DNA of 64,000 nucleotides from the NCBI RefSeq assembly GCF_013623775.1, contig NZ_JABFAM010000017.1:1-64000 (forward strand), in the 5' to 3' direction. The notes beneath the pieces are model-generated. The model saw only the letters and a program-made list of their open reading frames with translations. It searched no databases and was not told where the DNA came from. Positions 50,319 through 58,097 of this stretch are shown piece after piece (position 1 is the stretch's first letter; each line of letters starts with the position of its first letter). Position numbers and translations under genes: made by a program. Origin of the DNA: Rufibacter sp. XAAS-G3-1. Its GTDB lineage: Bacteria > Bacteroidota > Bacteroidia > Cytophagales > Hymenobacteraceae.

Positions 50319-51479
50319 ATGAAAGCATCTTTCTATACCTATTCCCTCGCCCTGGCGCTATTCTCTCTGTTTTCAGCGTGTTCTGAGAAAAAAGCCCCTG
50401 AAACGGCAGCTGCCCCCACTCCCCAATCGGTGCCCGCCGAGGGCGTGCTCACGCTAACCCCGCAGCAGATACAGAACGCCGGCATTGAACTGGGCGGGGC
50501 TTCTCAGCAGCAACTCGGTAGCACCCTTCAGCTTTCCGGCGAAATTGATGTACCACCTACCAGCATGGTGAGCGTATCTGTGCCGTACGGGGGCTTCGTG
50601 AAGACCCTGAACCTACTGCCGGGCCAGCACGTGAACAAAGGGCAGGTACTGGCCACCCTTCAGCACCAGGACTACGTGCAACTGCAACAAGATTACCTGG
50701 ATGCCCGCGCCCGCCTGCAACTGGCCAACCTGGAACTGCAGCGCCAGCAGGAGCTGACCCAGGAGAAAGTGGGCGCCCTCAAGAACCTGCAGCAGATCAG
50801 GACGGAGCGCGAAGTCTTGCTGAACAGCCTGGCCGCCCTCAAAGAAAAACTGCTCATGATCAACATCAACCCGGCGCGTTTGCAGAACGGCAAGATCAAC
50901 CGCACCATCAGCGTGCTCTCGCCTATCAATGGTTTCGTGAAGAACACCATGGCCAACGTAGGCAAGATGGTGAACCCCTCAGATGTGCTTTTTGAGTTGG
51001 TGAACACCGATGACCTGCACCTGAAACTGAATGCCTTCGAGAAAGACGTGCCGTACCTGCAGAAGGGCCAATCCCTCACCTACACCCTCGCCAATGACCC
51101 CACACCCCGCACCGCCAAGATCCTGCTGGTAGGCCACAGCGTGGAAGGCGACAAGACCATTCCCGTTCACGCCCACCTGGCCCACGCCGATGAGCACGAA
51201 CTCCTGCCTGGCATGTACGTTACGGCCACCATCCAAACCAAAGCCAGAACGGTCACCTCTTTACCAGAGAGCGCCCTGGTGCAGTTTGAGGGGGCCTCGT
51301 ATGTTTTTGTAGCCAACGGCAACCGTCAATTCAAACGCGTAGAAGTGCCCACCGGCCTCAAGGGAAATGGCTTTGTGGAAGTAGAACTGCCGGCTGCGCT
51401 GCAAACCTCTACTCAGATTGCCGTGAAAGGAGCCCATAACCTATTGGCCATGCAGGAAAATGTCGGCGAAGAAGAATAA
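50319..51479 (+). CDS. Periplasmic adaptor subunit of the RND metal pump (CusB/CzcB-like)
   Basis: A 386-residue membrane-fusion lipoprotein with lipobox LFSAC (Cys21). A lipoyl/barrel region (VSVPYGGFVKTLNLLPGQHV, about 85-105) is followed by a helical hairpin (about 115-180). The second half of the lipoyl domain (SPINGFVKNTMANVGKMV) and a C-terminal beta-barrel come next. It would bridge the RND pump to the outer-membrane channel. The stop of the fusion gene is two bases upstream, so the genes form one operon. P36-like sequence overlaps codons 17-29. Confidence 0.92.
   Translation: MKASFYTYSLALALFSLFSACSEKKAPETAAAPTPQSVPAEGVLTLTPQQIQNAGIELGGASQQQLGSTLQLSGEIDVPPTSMVSVSVPYGGFVKTLNLLPGQHVNKGQVLATLQHQDYVQLQQDYLDARARLQLANLELQRQQELTQEKVGALKNLQQIRTEREVLLNSLAALKEKLLMININPARLQNGKINRTISVLSPINGFVKNTMANVGKMVNPSDVLFELVNTDDLHLKLNAFEKDVPYLQKGQSLTYTLANDPTPRTAKILLVGHSVEGDKTIPVHAHLAHADEHELLPGMYVTATIQTKARTVTSLPESALVQFEGASYVFVANGNRQFKRVEVPTGLKGNGFVEVELPAALQTSTQIAVKGAHNLLAMQENVGEEE
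50369..50404. repeat. P36-like sequence inside the adaptor gene
   Basis: GTTTTCAGCGTGTTCTGA then GAAAAAAGCCCCTGAAAC, 36 bp. By eye about two thirds of positions match consensus. It encodes the end of the lipobox and the start of the linker. Confidence 0.35.
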
Positions 51480-51532
51480 CGGCACCTCCTCCCCAGCCCT
51501 TCTCCCACGGAGAAGGGCCGGGGAGGAAAGGT

Positions 51533-51568
51533 GTTTGAAGCCTGTTTCCAGAAAAGGAGGCATAAAAC
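51533..51568. repeat. P36 element, copy 28
   Basis: A 36-bp copy, GTTTGAAGCC to GGCATAAAAC, after the adaptor gene and next to a GGAGAAGGGCCGGGGAGG-type palindrome (51484-51526). Confidence 0.6.
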
Positions 51569-51618
51569 GGGGAGGTGATAGGATAGGAACCTCTCCTTCC
51601 TTTGCTCTGGCCTCTGTT

Positions 51619-51823
51619 CTGGCGCGAGACTAAAGTCTCGTGACTGGGGATGATGCGAGTCTCCAGACTCGCCGGGAACCACAGGGCAGAATTGTTGCGC
51701 CGAATCGATGTTGATTTACGTTCCGAGCCATGGAACCCAGCAATACTTGGATTCGCCGCTTTGCAGCGAGGGTAGTCTGGAGACTACCCTCATCCGTAGG
51801 CACGAGTTACAAACTCGCGCCAG
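51619..51823. repeat. CTGGCGC-bounded element with four internal hairpins
   Basis: The ends CTGGCGCGAG and CTCGCGCCAG are a perfect 10-bp terminal inverted repeat. Inside are CGAGACT-AA-AGTCTCG (51625), GCGAGTCT-CC-AGACTCGC (51655), GAGGGTAGTCT-GG-AGACTACCCTC (51768) and CGAGTT-ACA-AACTCG (51803). No coding sequence is seen; it looks like a non-autonomous mobile element or composite of hairpins. Confidence 0.8.
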
Positions 51824-51872
51824 AGAACGTACCAAAGGCAAAGAAGCCTGCCACAAAACCATTACCGCTATA

Positions 51873-51944
51873 AATAGCCAGCAACTCCCCGTTTTAGGCC
51901 TCTTTCTATAAAAAAAGGCCTAAAACAGGGAGTTGCTGGCTATT
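51873..51944. repeat. P36 element, copy 29, inside a 72-bp palindrome
   Basis: The core 51891-51926 is near-perfect (GTTTTAGGCCTCTTTCTA and TAAAAAAAGGCCTAAAAC). Its flanks AATAGCCAGCAACTCCC and GGGAGTTGCTGGCTATT also pair exactly, probably forming a terminator for the MFS gene. Confidence 0.9.
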
Positions 51945-51960
51945 ACCTATTAGAGAGGTT

Positions 51961-53220
51961 CTACAAACTTAACTTCCGCAGCTTATCAGCTTTCCAGGCC
52001 GTAAACGCCACAATGAGAAGAGTCATGGTACCGCCAAACACCACCGAAGGCACCACACCCATCAGCTTAGCGGCCAAGCCCGATTCAAAGGAACCGATCT
52101 CATTGCTGGAACCCACAAAGATGTTGTTCACGCTGGAGACGCGGCCTTTCATGTGCTCGGGCGTGAGCGTATGAATCAACGTAGAACGGATAATGACCGA
52201 GATGCTGTCCAGCACGCCACTTAACAACAGCAGCCCAAAGGAGAGCCAGAATAGCTGCGAAAGCCCAAACCCGATAATACACGCGCCAAATCCGGCCACG
52301 GCCCACAGCATTTTCTTGCCGGCCTGGAAGGTAATCGGCCGGTAGGCCATAAACAACGCCATGCTCACCGACCCAATAGCCGGGGCCGACCGCAGCAAGC
52401 CCAGTCCCTGCGGCCCAATCTTGAGGATATCTGAGGCAAAAACCGGCAACAGAATCACGGCTCCGCCGAAGAGCACGGCAAACATATCCAGCGCCAGGGC
52501 ACTCAGGATAATCTGGTTCCCGAACACGAACCTGAGGCCCGTTTGCAGGCTTTCCTTGATCTTGAGTTTTGGGCCTTCGCTAAGCGGCAACGGCCGTCCG
52601 GCAATGGAACTATACAGCAAAAGAGACAGAAACACCAGGGCAGCATCTACCCCAAACGCGGCCGTTACGCCGCCAAAAGCATATACCAGCCCGCCAATGG
52701 CCGGGCCCGCCACCGAGCCCGCCTGCCAGGTGGTACTGCTCCAGGTAATGGCGTTGGCGTACAACTTGCGGTCTGGGAGCAGTTGCGGCATGAACGAGAA
52801 CACGGCGGGGCCCATGAAGCCGCGGGCAATCCCGCTCAGGAAGATAACGGAGTAGATGGGCAGTGTGCCAAAGGTGTGTAGAACTTTACCAACATCTAAG
52901 GTATAGAACAGCAGCGCCAACGAACAGAAAAACAGCACGCTGAGCACCGTGACAATGATGCGCTTGCGCGGAACAATATCAGCTACGTGCCCGGCATAGA
53001 GGGCTACCGCGATGGAGGGAATGGCCTCAGCTAAACCAATCAGTCCTAGTGAAAAAGGGTCTTTGGTGATGTCATAGATCTGCCACCCCACTACTACGGC
53101 CTGTATTTGCATGGCCAATGTGATGCAGAAGCGGGCAGAAATGAAACGTCTGAACTCAGGAATGCGGAGAACGGCGTAGGGGTCGTGCCGTTCCTCGGGA
53201 AATGGGGCTGGTGTTGTCAC
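51961..53220 (-). CDS. MFS transporter (EntS/MFS_3-like)
   Basis: A 419-residue inner-membrane transporter with 12 predicted helices. The N terminus has a conserved FRRFISARFCITLAMQIQ segment, and the cytosolic loop between helices 2 and 3 is GHVADIVPRKRI, the MFS motif. The overall pattern resembles EntS-type exporters, often for siderophores or drugs. The substrate is unknown. TACCTTTG lies 20 bases upstream of the ATG. Confidence 0.88.
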   Translation of the reverse strand: MTTPAPFPEERHDPYAVLRIPEFRRFISARFCITLAMQIQAVVVGWQIYDITKDPFSLGLIGLAEAIPSIAVALYAGHVADIVPRKRIIVTVLSVLFFCSLALLFYTLDVGKVLHTFGTLPIYSVIFLSGIARGFMGPAVFSFMPQLLPDRKLYANAITWSSTTWQAGSVAGPAIGGLVYAFGGVTAAFGVDAALVFLSLLLYSSIAGRPLPLSEGPKLKIKESLQTGLRFVFGNQIILSALALDMFAVLFGGAVILLPVFASDILKIGPQGLGLLRSAPAIGSVSMALFMAYRPITFQAGKKMLWAVAGFGACIIGFGLSQLFWLSFGLLLLSGVLDSISVIIRSTLIHTLTPEHMKGRVSSVNNIFVGSSNEIGSFESGLAAKLMGVVPSVVFGGTMTLLIVAFTAWKADKLRKLSL

Positions 53221-53239
53221 AGGTTATACGTCAAGAGGG

Positions 53240-53247
53240 CAAAGGTA
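53240..53247 (-). promoter_or_regulatory. Probable -7 box of the MFS gene
   Basis: TACCTTTG on the minus strand, 19 bases from the start codon. Confidence 0.5.
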
Positions 53248-53364
53248 TTGTATTTTTCTACGGAATACGTCTATTCTGCCTTTTGAGCGAACGTTCAGCA
53301 GAATATAGATGTTCCATATATTCTGTGCGCCCTTCCGAATAATTCGCTGGTGGGATGGCCTTGA

Positions 53365-53393
53365 TTGTGCATAAAGTCGTAAGTTTACCTTAA
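53365..53393 (+). promoter_or_regulatory. Promoter of the STAS-like gene at 53407
   Basis: TTG at 53365-53367, an 18-base spacer, then TACCTTAA at 53386-53393, and the ATG at 53407. Confidence 0.5.
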
Positions 53394-53406
53394 ATAACTC
53401 CCGCGT

Positions 53407-53835
53407 ATGTCCCCATCGTTTTTAGATGCCCTTGCACTTACTTATCGTCCAGACCTGGATGTGTTGTTTATGCGTTGGCCGCAGCCGGTGTACGCCTTAG
53501 GCGTGCGGGAAGTGTACCAGCAAGTATTGGAACTGGCCCAGCAAACGCATGCCCGTTACTGGCTGTTTGACCTCCGGAGCCGCGGCCCTCTTTCCAAAGA
53601 AGACGTTGCGTGGTTGCGTGAGTCTTACTTTCCGGCTTTACACGGCGAGTTAGGGCAGATTACGCATGTAGCCTATCTGCTTTCACCCGCCCACGCCAAT
53701 GACCCTAAAACCAGGGGATTGGCCGGGGAAATGAGAACCTTGCCCTGGTACGGAATAGGAGCCGATTTTGAGGGCTTCACTTCAGAAACCGAAGCGCTGC
53801 ATTGGCTCAAGAAATGCCAGTTAGTAGAGGTATAA
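53407..53835 (+). CDS. STAS/SpoIIAA-like protein, unknown role
   Basis: A 142-residue soluble protein, probable paralogue of the gene at 8020. The pattern is a first strand (LDVLFMRWPQPV), the helix-strand stretch HARYWLFDLRSRGPL, then WLRESYFPALHGELGQITHV and the C-terminal helix ETEALHWLKK. These small STAS-like proteins are common in Hymenobacteraceae and have no established function. It is a single-gene unit with promoter and terminator. Confidence 0.65.
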   Translation: MSPSFLDALALTYRPDLDVLFMRWPQPVYALGVREVYQQVLELAQQTHARYWLFDLRSRGPLSKEDVAWLRESYFPALHGELGQITHVAYLLSPAHANDPKTRGLAGEMRTLPWYGIGADFEGFTSETEALHWLKKCQLVEV

Positions 53836-53861
53836 AGTAGATTGCATTTCTTAAGATAAAT

Positions 53862-53901
53862 GGGCCCGGCTGGTGCTTTACCAGCCGGGCCTCTCTTTTT
53901 T
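53862..53901 (+). terminator. Terminator of the STAS-like gene
   Basis: GGCCCGGCTGG pairs with CCAGCCGGGCC, followed by a T-run. Confidence 0.9.
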
Positions 53902-53915
53902 CAGCCTAGTGCCTC

Positions 53916-53951
53916 GTTTTCAAGCTGTTTTTACCAAATCTACTTGAAAAC
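53916..53951. repeat. P36 element, copy 30
   Basis: A 36-bp copy, GTTTTCAAGC to CTTGAAAAC; outer arms GTTTTCAAG and CTTGAAAAC pair exactly although both differ from consensus. Positions 53952-54155 hold nothing else recognisable. Confidence 0.75.
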
Positions 53952-54155
53952 ACAACCCTACCCCTCCTTCTCTTATTACCTCAGTAGCGTTTGCAGGGTT
54001 GTGGCGCGTAAGTTCCTGCCACTTCTCACCCAACCTTGGTAGTGGCTACGTTTGCGCGAACCTGTCAATCCTAAGGCTGTTTGGTGGCGGAACAAAGCAG
54101 CTGGCATCTCGTTGCCAGCGTCCAATGCGCCTCCTGTCTTGAGGATAACCAGTAC

Positions 54156-55553
54156 TTATACTCTGCTCATTCTGATAGGCATCACCTTGCCTTTTTTGCG
54201 GCTCTCTTCGGCCATGAAGCCCATGATGTGGCTTTCAATGGATTCATCAATGGTGGAAGTAAGCACCTTTGCGTTCTGCTGGGCTACGGCCTGCACAAAG
54301 TCCTTTACCAGAAGCCAATCGCCGCCGCCGTGGCCGCTGTTCTTGTACCCTTCCACGTCTTCCGCCTTCGGCACGAACGTAGTGGATTTACGCGTCCGGA
54401 AATCGGTCACCACTAACTCGGTCATGTCACCTACCATATCGCCCATGGAACCCATGATGCGGGTACGGCGGTCATGGTAAGAGGTGAAGGCTTCCATGGA
54501 GAAGTTGGCGGTCACGCTGTCGTCAAACATGATGCTGGTGATGTAGTGGTCTGGCTGGTCATTTTCCATGCGGTACACGCACCGTCCGTAGTTGGTGGTT
54601 TTTAGCCGCTCCATGATCACTTCGCTGTGCTTTGATTTATCAGCAGGCAAATCCAGGACTTTGGTCCGGCTACGTCTATCATGGTACTCTTTGATGGCCG
54701 AGTAAGGGCACTCCCGCTCCACCTTGCAGCCGTCGGTGCAACGGGCGGTACTACCCGCCGGCGCATTCTCTTTCCGGAACCACTTCAGGTCGCCCATGGC
54801 CACTATCTGCTTGCTGGGCTTGTTGATCACCCACTTGATGATGTCCAGGTCATGGCACGATTTTGCCAAAATGATAGGCGTGGTTTCTTTGGAGTTGTGC
54901 CAGTTACCGCGCACGTAGGAGTGCGCCATGTGGGTGTGCTCAATGGGCTCGAAGTGCTGCACGCTGATCACCTCACCAATGGCCCCCTGCGCCACCAGTT
55001 CCTTCATTTTCACGAAGTAAGGGGCGTACCGTAACACATGACAGACGGCTACAATCCTATTGGTTTTATGGGCCAGTTCTAGAATGTCGCGGCACTCTTT
55101 CTCCGTAGGCGCAATGGGTTTTTCCAGGAGGATGTCATAGCCCATGGACAAGGCTTTCATGCAGGGCTCATAGTGCATGTAATCTGGGGTGGAGATCACG
55201 ATGGCATCGGCAAACTTGGGTCGGTCAAACACCCGTTCCCAGGTATCAAAGCGGTTTTCAGCGGGGATGGAATGGGTGGTGGCGTACAGATCATTCCGGA
55301 ATTTCACCGGCTCGGCTACCCCTACAATCTTGAACTGATCCGGAAACTTAGCCGCGAAATTTCCATACACCGTCCCCCGGTTACCGGCCCCCAAGGTGAT
55401 CGCCGTCACGGGCTTCGCCAGCGGAACGTGCAAGGGGTTTGCGGGTATCTTGTACCCATACTTGTTCTCGCCCAGGTTCGCCAGCACATCGGTACTGATG
55501 ACGGCCGCCCCAATGCTAAGGCCTAATGATTTGATTACGTTTCTCCGGTTCAT
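54156..55553 (-). CDS. Gfo/Idh/MocA family oxidoreductase with Tat-like signal
   Basis: A 465-residue NAD(P)-dependent enzyme-like protein. An RR motif (MNRRNVIKSLGLSIGAAV) suggests twin-arginine export. The Rossmann motif is ITLGAGNRGTVYGNFA (about 52-67) and the conserved EKPIAPT follows near residue 137, with HDLDIIKW further on. A small cysteine patch (ARCTDGCKVERECPY) is seen. It probably oxidises a sugar derivative; exported members usually accompany glycoside hydrolases. It lies downstream of two GH89 genes on the same strand. I chose ATG at 55553, since the residues before it are not part of the signal. Confidence 0.87.
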   Translation of the reverse strand: MNRRNVIKSLGLSIGAAVISTDVLANLGENKYGYKIPANPLHVPLAKPVTAITLGAGNRGTVYGNFAAKFPDQFKIVGVAEPVKFRNDLYATTHSIPAENRFDTWERVFDRPKFADAIVISTPDYMHYEPCMKALSMGYDILLEKPIAPTEKECRDILELAHKTNRIVAVCHVLRYAPYFVKMKELVAQGAIGEVISVQHFEPIEHTHMAHSYVRGNWHNSKETTPIILAKSCHDLDIIKWVINKPSKQIVAMGDLKWFRKENAPAGSTARCTDGCKVERECPYSAIKEYHDRRSRTKVLDLPADKSKHSEVIMERLKTTNYGRCVYRMENDQPDHYITSIMFDDSVTANFSMEAFTSYHDRRTRIMGSMGDMVGDMTELVVTDFRTRKSTTFVPKAEDVEGYKNSGHGGGDWLLVKDFVQAVAQQNAKVLTSTIDESIESHIMGFMAEESRKKGKVMPIRMSRV

Positions 55554-55631
55554 GGTCACAGATTTTAGGAGTGCTTTAACAAAAATTTTATGTTGCTTCT
55601 TCTTGAAGCTGTTTAGAGTTTCAGAATTTCC

Positions 55632-55657
55632 CTGGCGCAAGCATCCGCTGATACCAG
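55632..55657. repeat. Decayed CTGGCGC-type hairpin
   Basis: CTGGCGCAA is exact; the partner arm has become TGATACCAG. Compare 25140-25165. Confidence 0.5.
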
Positions 55658-55677
55658 TGTTGGTAGTTCAATTTCCC

Positions 55678-55713
55678 GTTTCGGGCCTGTTTACCCGCAA
55701 ACAGGCCCGAAAC
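55678..55713. repeat. P36 element, copy 31 (perfect arms)
   Basis: GTTTCGGGCCTGTTT pairs exactly with AAACAGGCCCGAAAC. Relative to consensus, TA has become CG on the left and the matching change is present on the right: a clear compensatory pair. Confidence 0.9.
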
Positions 55714-55751
55714 GCAGCTTCCTTGCCAAGGCGCCGCTTGCCCCCAGCAGA

Positions 55752-58043
55752 TCACTGGGCTTTGTAACTGCTTTTGATGGTTTGGTTGTACTTGCGGTAC
55801 ATCTCCTGGGCAACGGGCACAGAACTGCCCGCTGTTTTGTCTGGGTATGCCTCAGAGCTGTTTACCCATTGCCATTCCCAGTTCTTTATCTTTTCATCAA
55901 ACACTTTCTGGTTTATTTCCTGGCCTTTCGCCATTTGGGCGGTGACATAGTCAAAGTACTGCTGCCAGCGCTTTTTGTAGTAGCCGTTCAGCAACCCAGA
56001 CCACTGCCGGTTGGCGTACTCCCGCAGTTTGCTGTCTTTGTCGCCCCAGAGGGTGATGAGGTTGCGGGCATTCATTTCGTAGAGCTTTTTCTCGTCACTG
56101 GTGGTGCCCCAGCTTTTAGCAGAGTTCAACCACCGGCCCAGCAGAAAATCTTCTTGGGTAGCCAGCAGTCTGTCCATGTCTTCTATCAACGAGATGAACT
56201 CGGCGCTGTGCTTTTTGAAGGCGGCCAGGTCTTTTTTCTGGTAGTCCTGCGCAAACTGCTGTTGTACCTGGGTCGCGTAATTTGCCAGCACCTGACGGGT
56301 CAAGTCTACGATATCGAATTGATACCCTTCACTGGCTTGGAGGTCATTAGAAGCGGCCATCAGGTTGTCCCAGGCATTCACCAGTTCCAGCGGCTCGTAG
56401 GTGAAATTGGTGGTGACACCCCCGGTGTTTCGGCTGAAGGTTGGCCTACCGGCCACTATGGATTCTGGCCCTCCGGAAGTAACGCTGTCGGCGTAGACGG
56501 TGCGCCGCAGAATCTCCAAGGCCTTGTTGGCGGCGGCGTTTTCCTTCCCGTAGCGGCGTCTGGTGTAGCCCTGCAGCCAAGACGTGAGTTCGATGGGCGT
56601 GTCGCGCCAGGCGTTCTCCATCATGAGCTCGTACATGACCGGATTCTGCTCAATGGCCTCGGGTGTTAAGCCGATGCCGGTCAGTTTCCCTTTTTGGGCA
56701 TGATGAAGCGCTTTGGCCGGTTCTGTGGCTACCCTGTCCATGAGGCCATACATGTTCACGTTGCCGCCAAAATTGTGCAGCATGTTCCAGATCCAGGGTT
56801 TTCCGTAGTAGGCCTCGGTTTTCTGCCACATGGGGTTTTTCTCGCTCCAGAGATCCAGGATGATCATCTTGTCATCTGGCACGGCGTTGAGCATGGCCTG
56901 AATCTGGGGTGTTTTCCAGAAATCACGGCTAAAGTGAAACAGCCAGCCCTGCATGATCCAGGTGGCCTTGGGGTCGGCGGCGGCCATGGACTGGTACACT
57001 TTCTGGCTGATGTTGTTGAGGAAAGTAGAGTCGCTGGAAGGAGGCCGGTTCTCGTTGAAGGTATCTGAGGTGTACAAATGATCGGTGCCGAAGGCCTTGA
57101 TTTCCTCCTCAATGAATTTCTTGCCTATCTCCACAAACATTGGGTCATCGGGGTCCAACAGAAAGACATCGGGGAACATCTCATCCCAATTGGTTTTCTT
57201 CAGGTTGGCCTGCGGGAACTTGTCTTTGAAGGCCGGGGGCACGTGGCCGGTGAAAGCGGGCAAGATGGGCGTCATGCCCAGTCCCCGTTCCCTTTCCAGA
57301 ATCTGTTTTTGCAGGGCCTCGTGGCTGTCCATCCAGGAGACTGGAAGGGGGCCTCCCCAGGCATCCAGGTTCCCCATCCAGAACCACGCGAAATAGGCGG
57401 GGCCGCTGAAGAAGCTCTCCAGGTCTTTGTCTGTGAGGCCCATGCTTTTGTAGACCCGCCGGTGGATGGCGTTCTGGCCCGTGAGCGCCAGCGGCATGTT
57501 GATCCCGTTCATGGCCATCCAGTCAATCTCCCACTGCCAACGCTCCCAATCCCACCAGCTCATGGTGTAGTTGAAGGTGCAGTAGTTCAGGTAATAGCGG
57601 TACTTGTAAGGGCTTACATTCCTTACTTTCTGCGGCACCGCCGGAAGCTGCTGGGGGAGGTTGAGGTTGCTGCCGTTCCAGGTGATGCTGCTGTGGGTGT
57701 AGTATTTGAGGTAATGGTTGAGGGCACTGGCAATGGAGACGCCGTTGTTGCCGCGCAAGATGATTTTGCCGTTGCTGCTTTCCACCTCAAACACATCTTT
57801 GCCTTCCTCCTGCGGGATGAATTCGGCCACAAAATGAGATGCGTGCGTGGGTACCACCCGTTTGATAAGGTCATACACCGGTTTGGTGCTGGCATCAGTA
57901 TTGAGCGTCGCGGAGGTTTTGGAAGCGGCTTCAGAAGAGGTGTTACTGCTGGTATTCTTCCGGGCACAGGCCGAGGAGAACAGGATCAATAGCAGTACTA
58001 TTGATCTTGCCCCCTGCATTTTATAGCTTCGTTTTAACTTCAT
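55752..58043 (-). CDS. Alpha-N-acetylglucosaminidase, GH89 (copy 1), lipoprotein
   Basis: A 763-residue secreted enzyme of family GH89, which removes alpha-linked N-acetylglucosamine. A lipoprotein signal ends in LFSSAC. Family segments seen are NYCTFNYTMSWWDWERWQWE, MALTGQNAIHRRVY-like wording (LALTGQNAIHRRVYKSMG), FWMGNLDAWGGPLP, and TSDTFNENRPPSS, which holds a likely catalytic glutamate. Length is normal. ATG at 58019 is an alternative start. It follows copy 2 by 54 bases, so the two form an operon; they are only moderately similar. Confidence 0.92.
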   Translation of the reverse strand: MKLKRSYKMQGARSIVLLLILFSSACARKNTSSNTSSEAASKTSATLNTDASTKPVYDLIKRVVPTHASHFVAEFIPQEEGKDVFEVESSNGKIILRGNNGVSIASALNHYLKYYTHSSITWNGSNLNLPQQLPAVPQKVRNVSPYKYRYYLNYCTFNYTMSWWDWERWQWEIDWMAMNGINMPLALTGQNAIHRRVYKSMGLTDKDLESFFSGPAYFAWFWMGNLDAWGGPLPVSWMDSHEALQKQILERERGLGMTPILPAFTGHVPPAFKDKFPQANLKKTNWDEMFPDVFLLDPDDPMFVEIGKKFIEEEIKAFGTDHLYTSDTFNENRPPSSDSTFLNNISQKVYQSMAAADPKATWIMQGWLFHFSRDFWKTPQIQAMLNAVPDDKMIILDLWSEKNPMWQKTEAYYGKPWIWNMLHNFGGNVNMYGLMDRVATEPAKALHHAQKGKLTGIGLTPEAIEQNPVMYELMMENAWRDTPIELTSWLQGYTRRRYGKENAAANKALEILRRTVYADSVTSGGPESIVAGRPTFSRNTGGVTTNFTYEPLELVNAWDNLMAASNDLQASEGYQFDIVDLTRQVLANYATQVQQQFAQDYQKKDLAAFKKHSAEFISLIEDMDRLLATQEDFLLGRWLNSAKSWGTTSDEKKLYEMNARNLITLWGDKDSKLREYANRQWSGLLNGYYKKRWQQYFDYVTAQMAKGQEINQKVFDEKIKNWEWQWVNSSEAYPDKTAGSSVPVAQEMYRKYNQTIKSSYKAQ

Positions 58044-58097
58044 TTTAAGAAAATTAGGGCAGAAACACCTCTTGGATACACAGAAGAGGTTTTGGCC

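Noticed and set aside
54156-55553. GH109-type NAD-dependent glycosidase
   Set aside because: The fold is shared, but I could not identify GH109-specific motifs; the broader Gfo/Idh/MocA call is safer.
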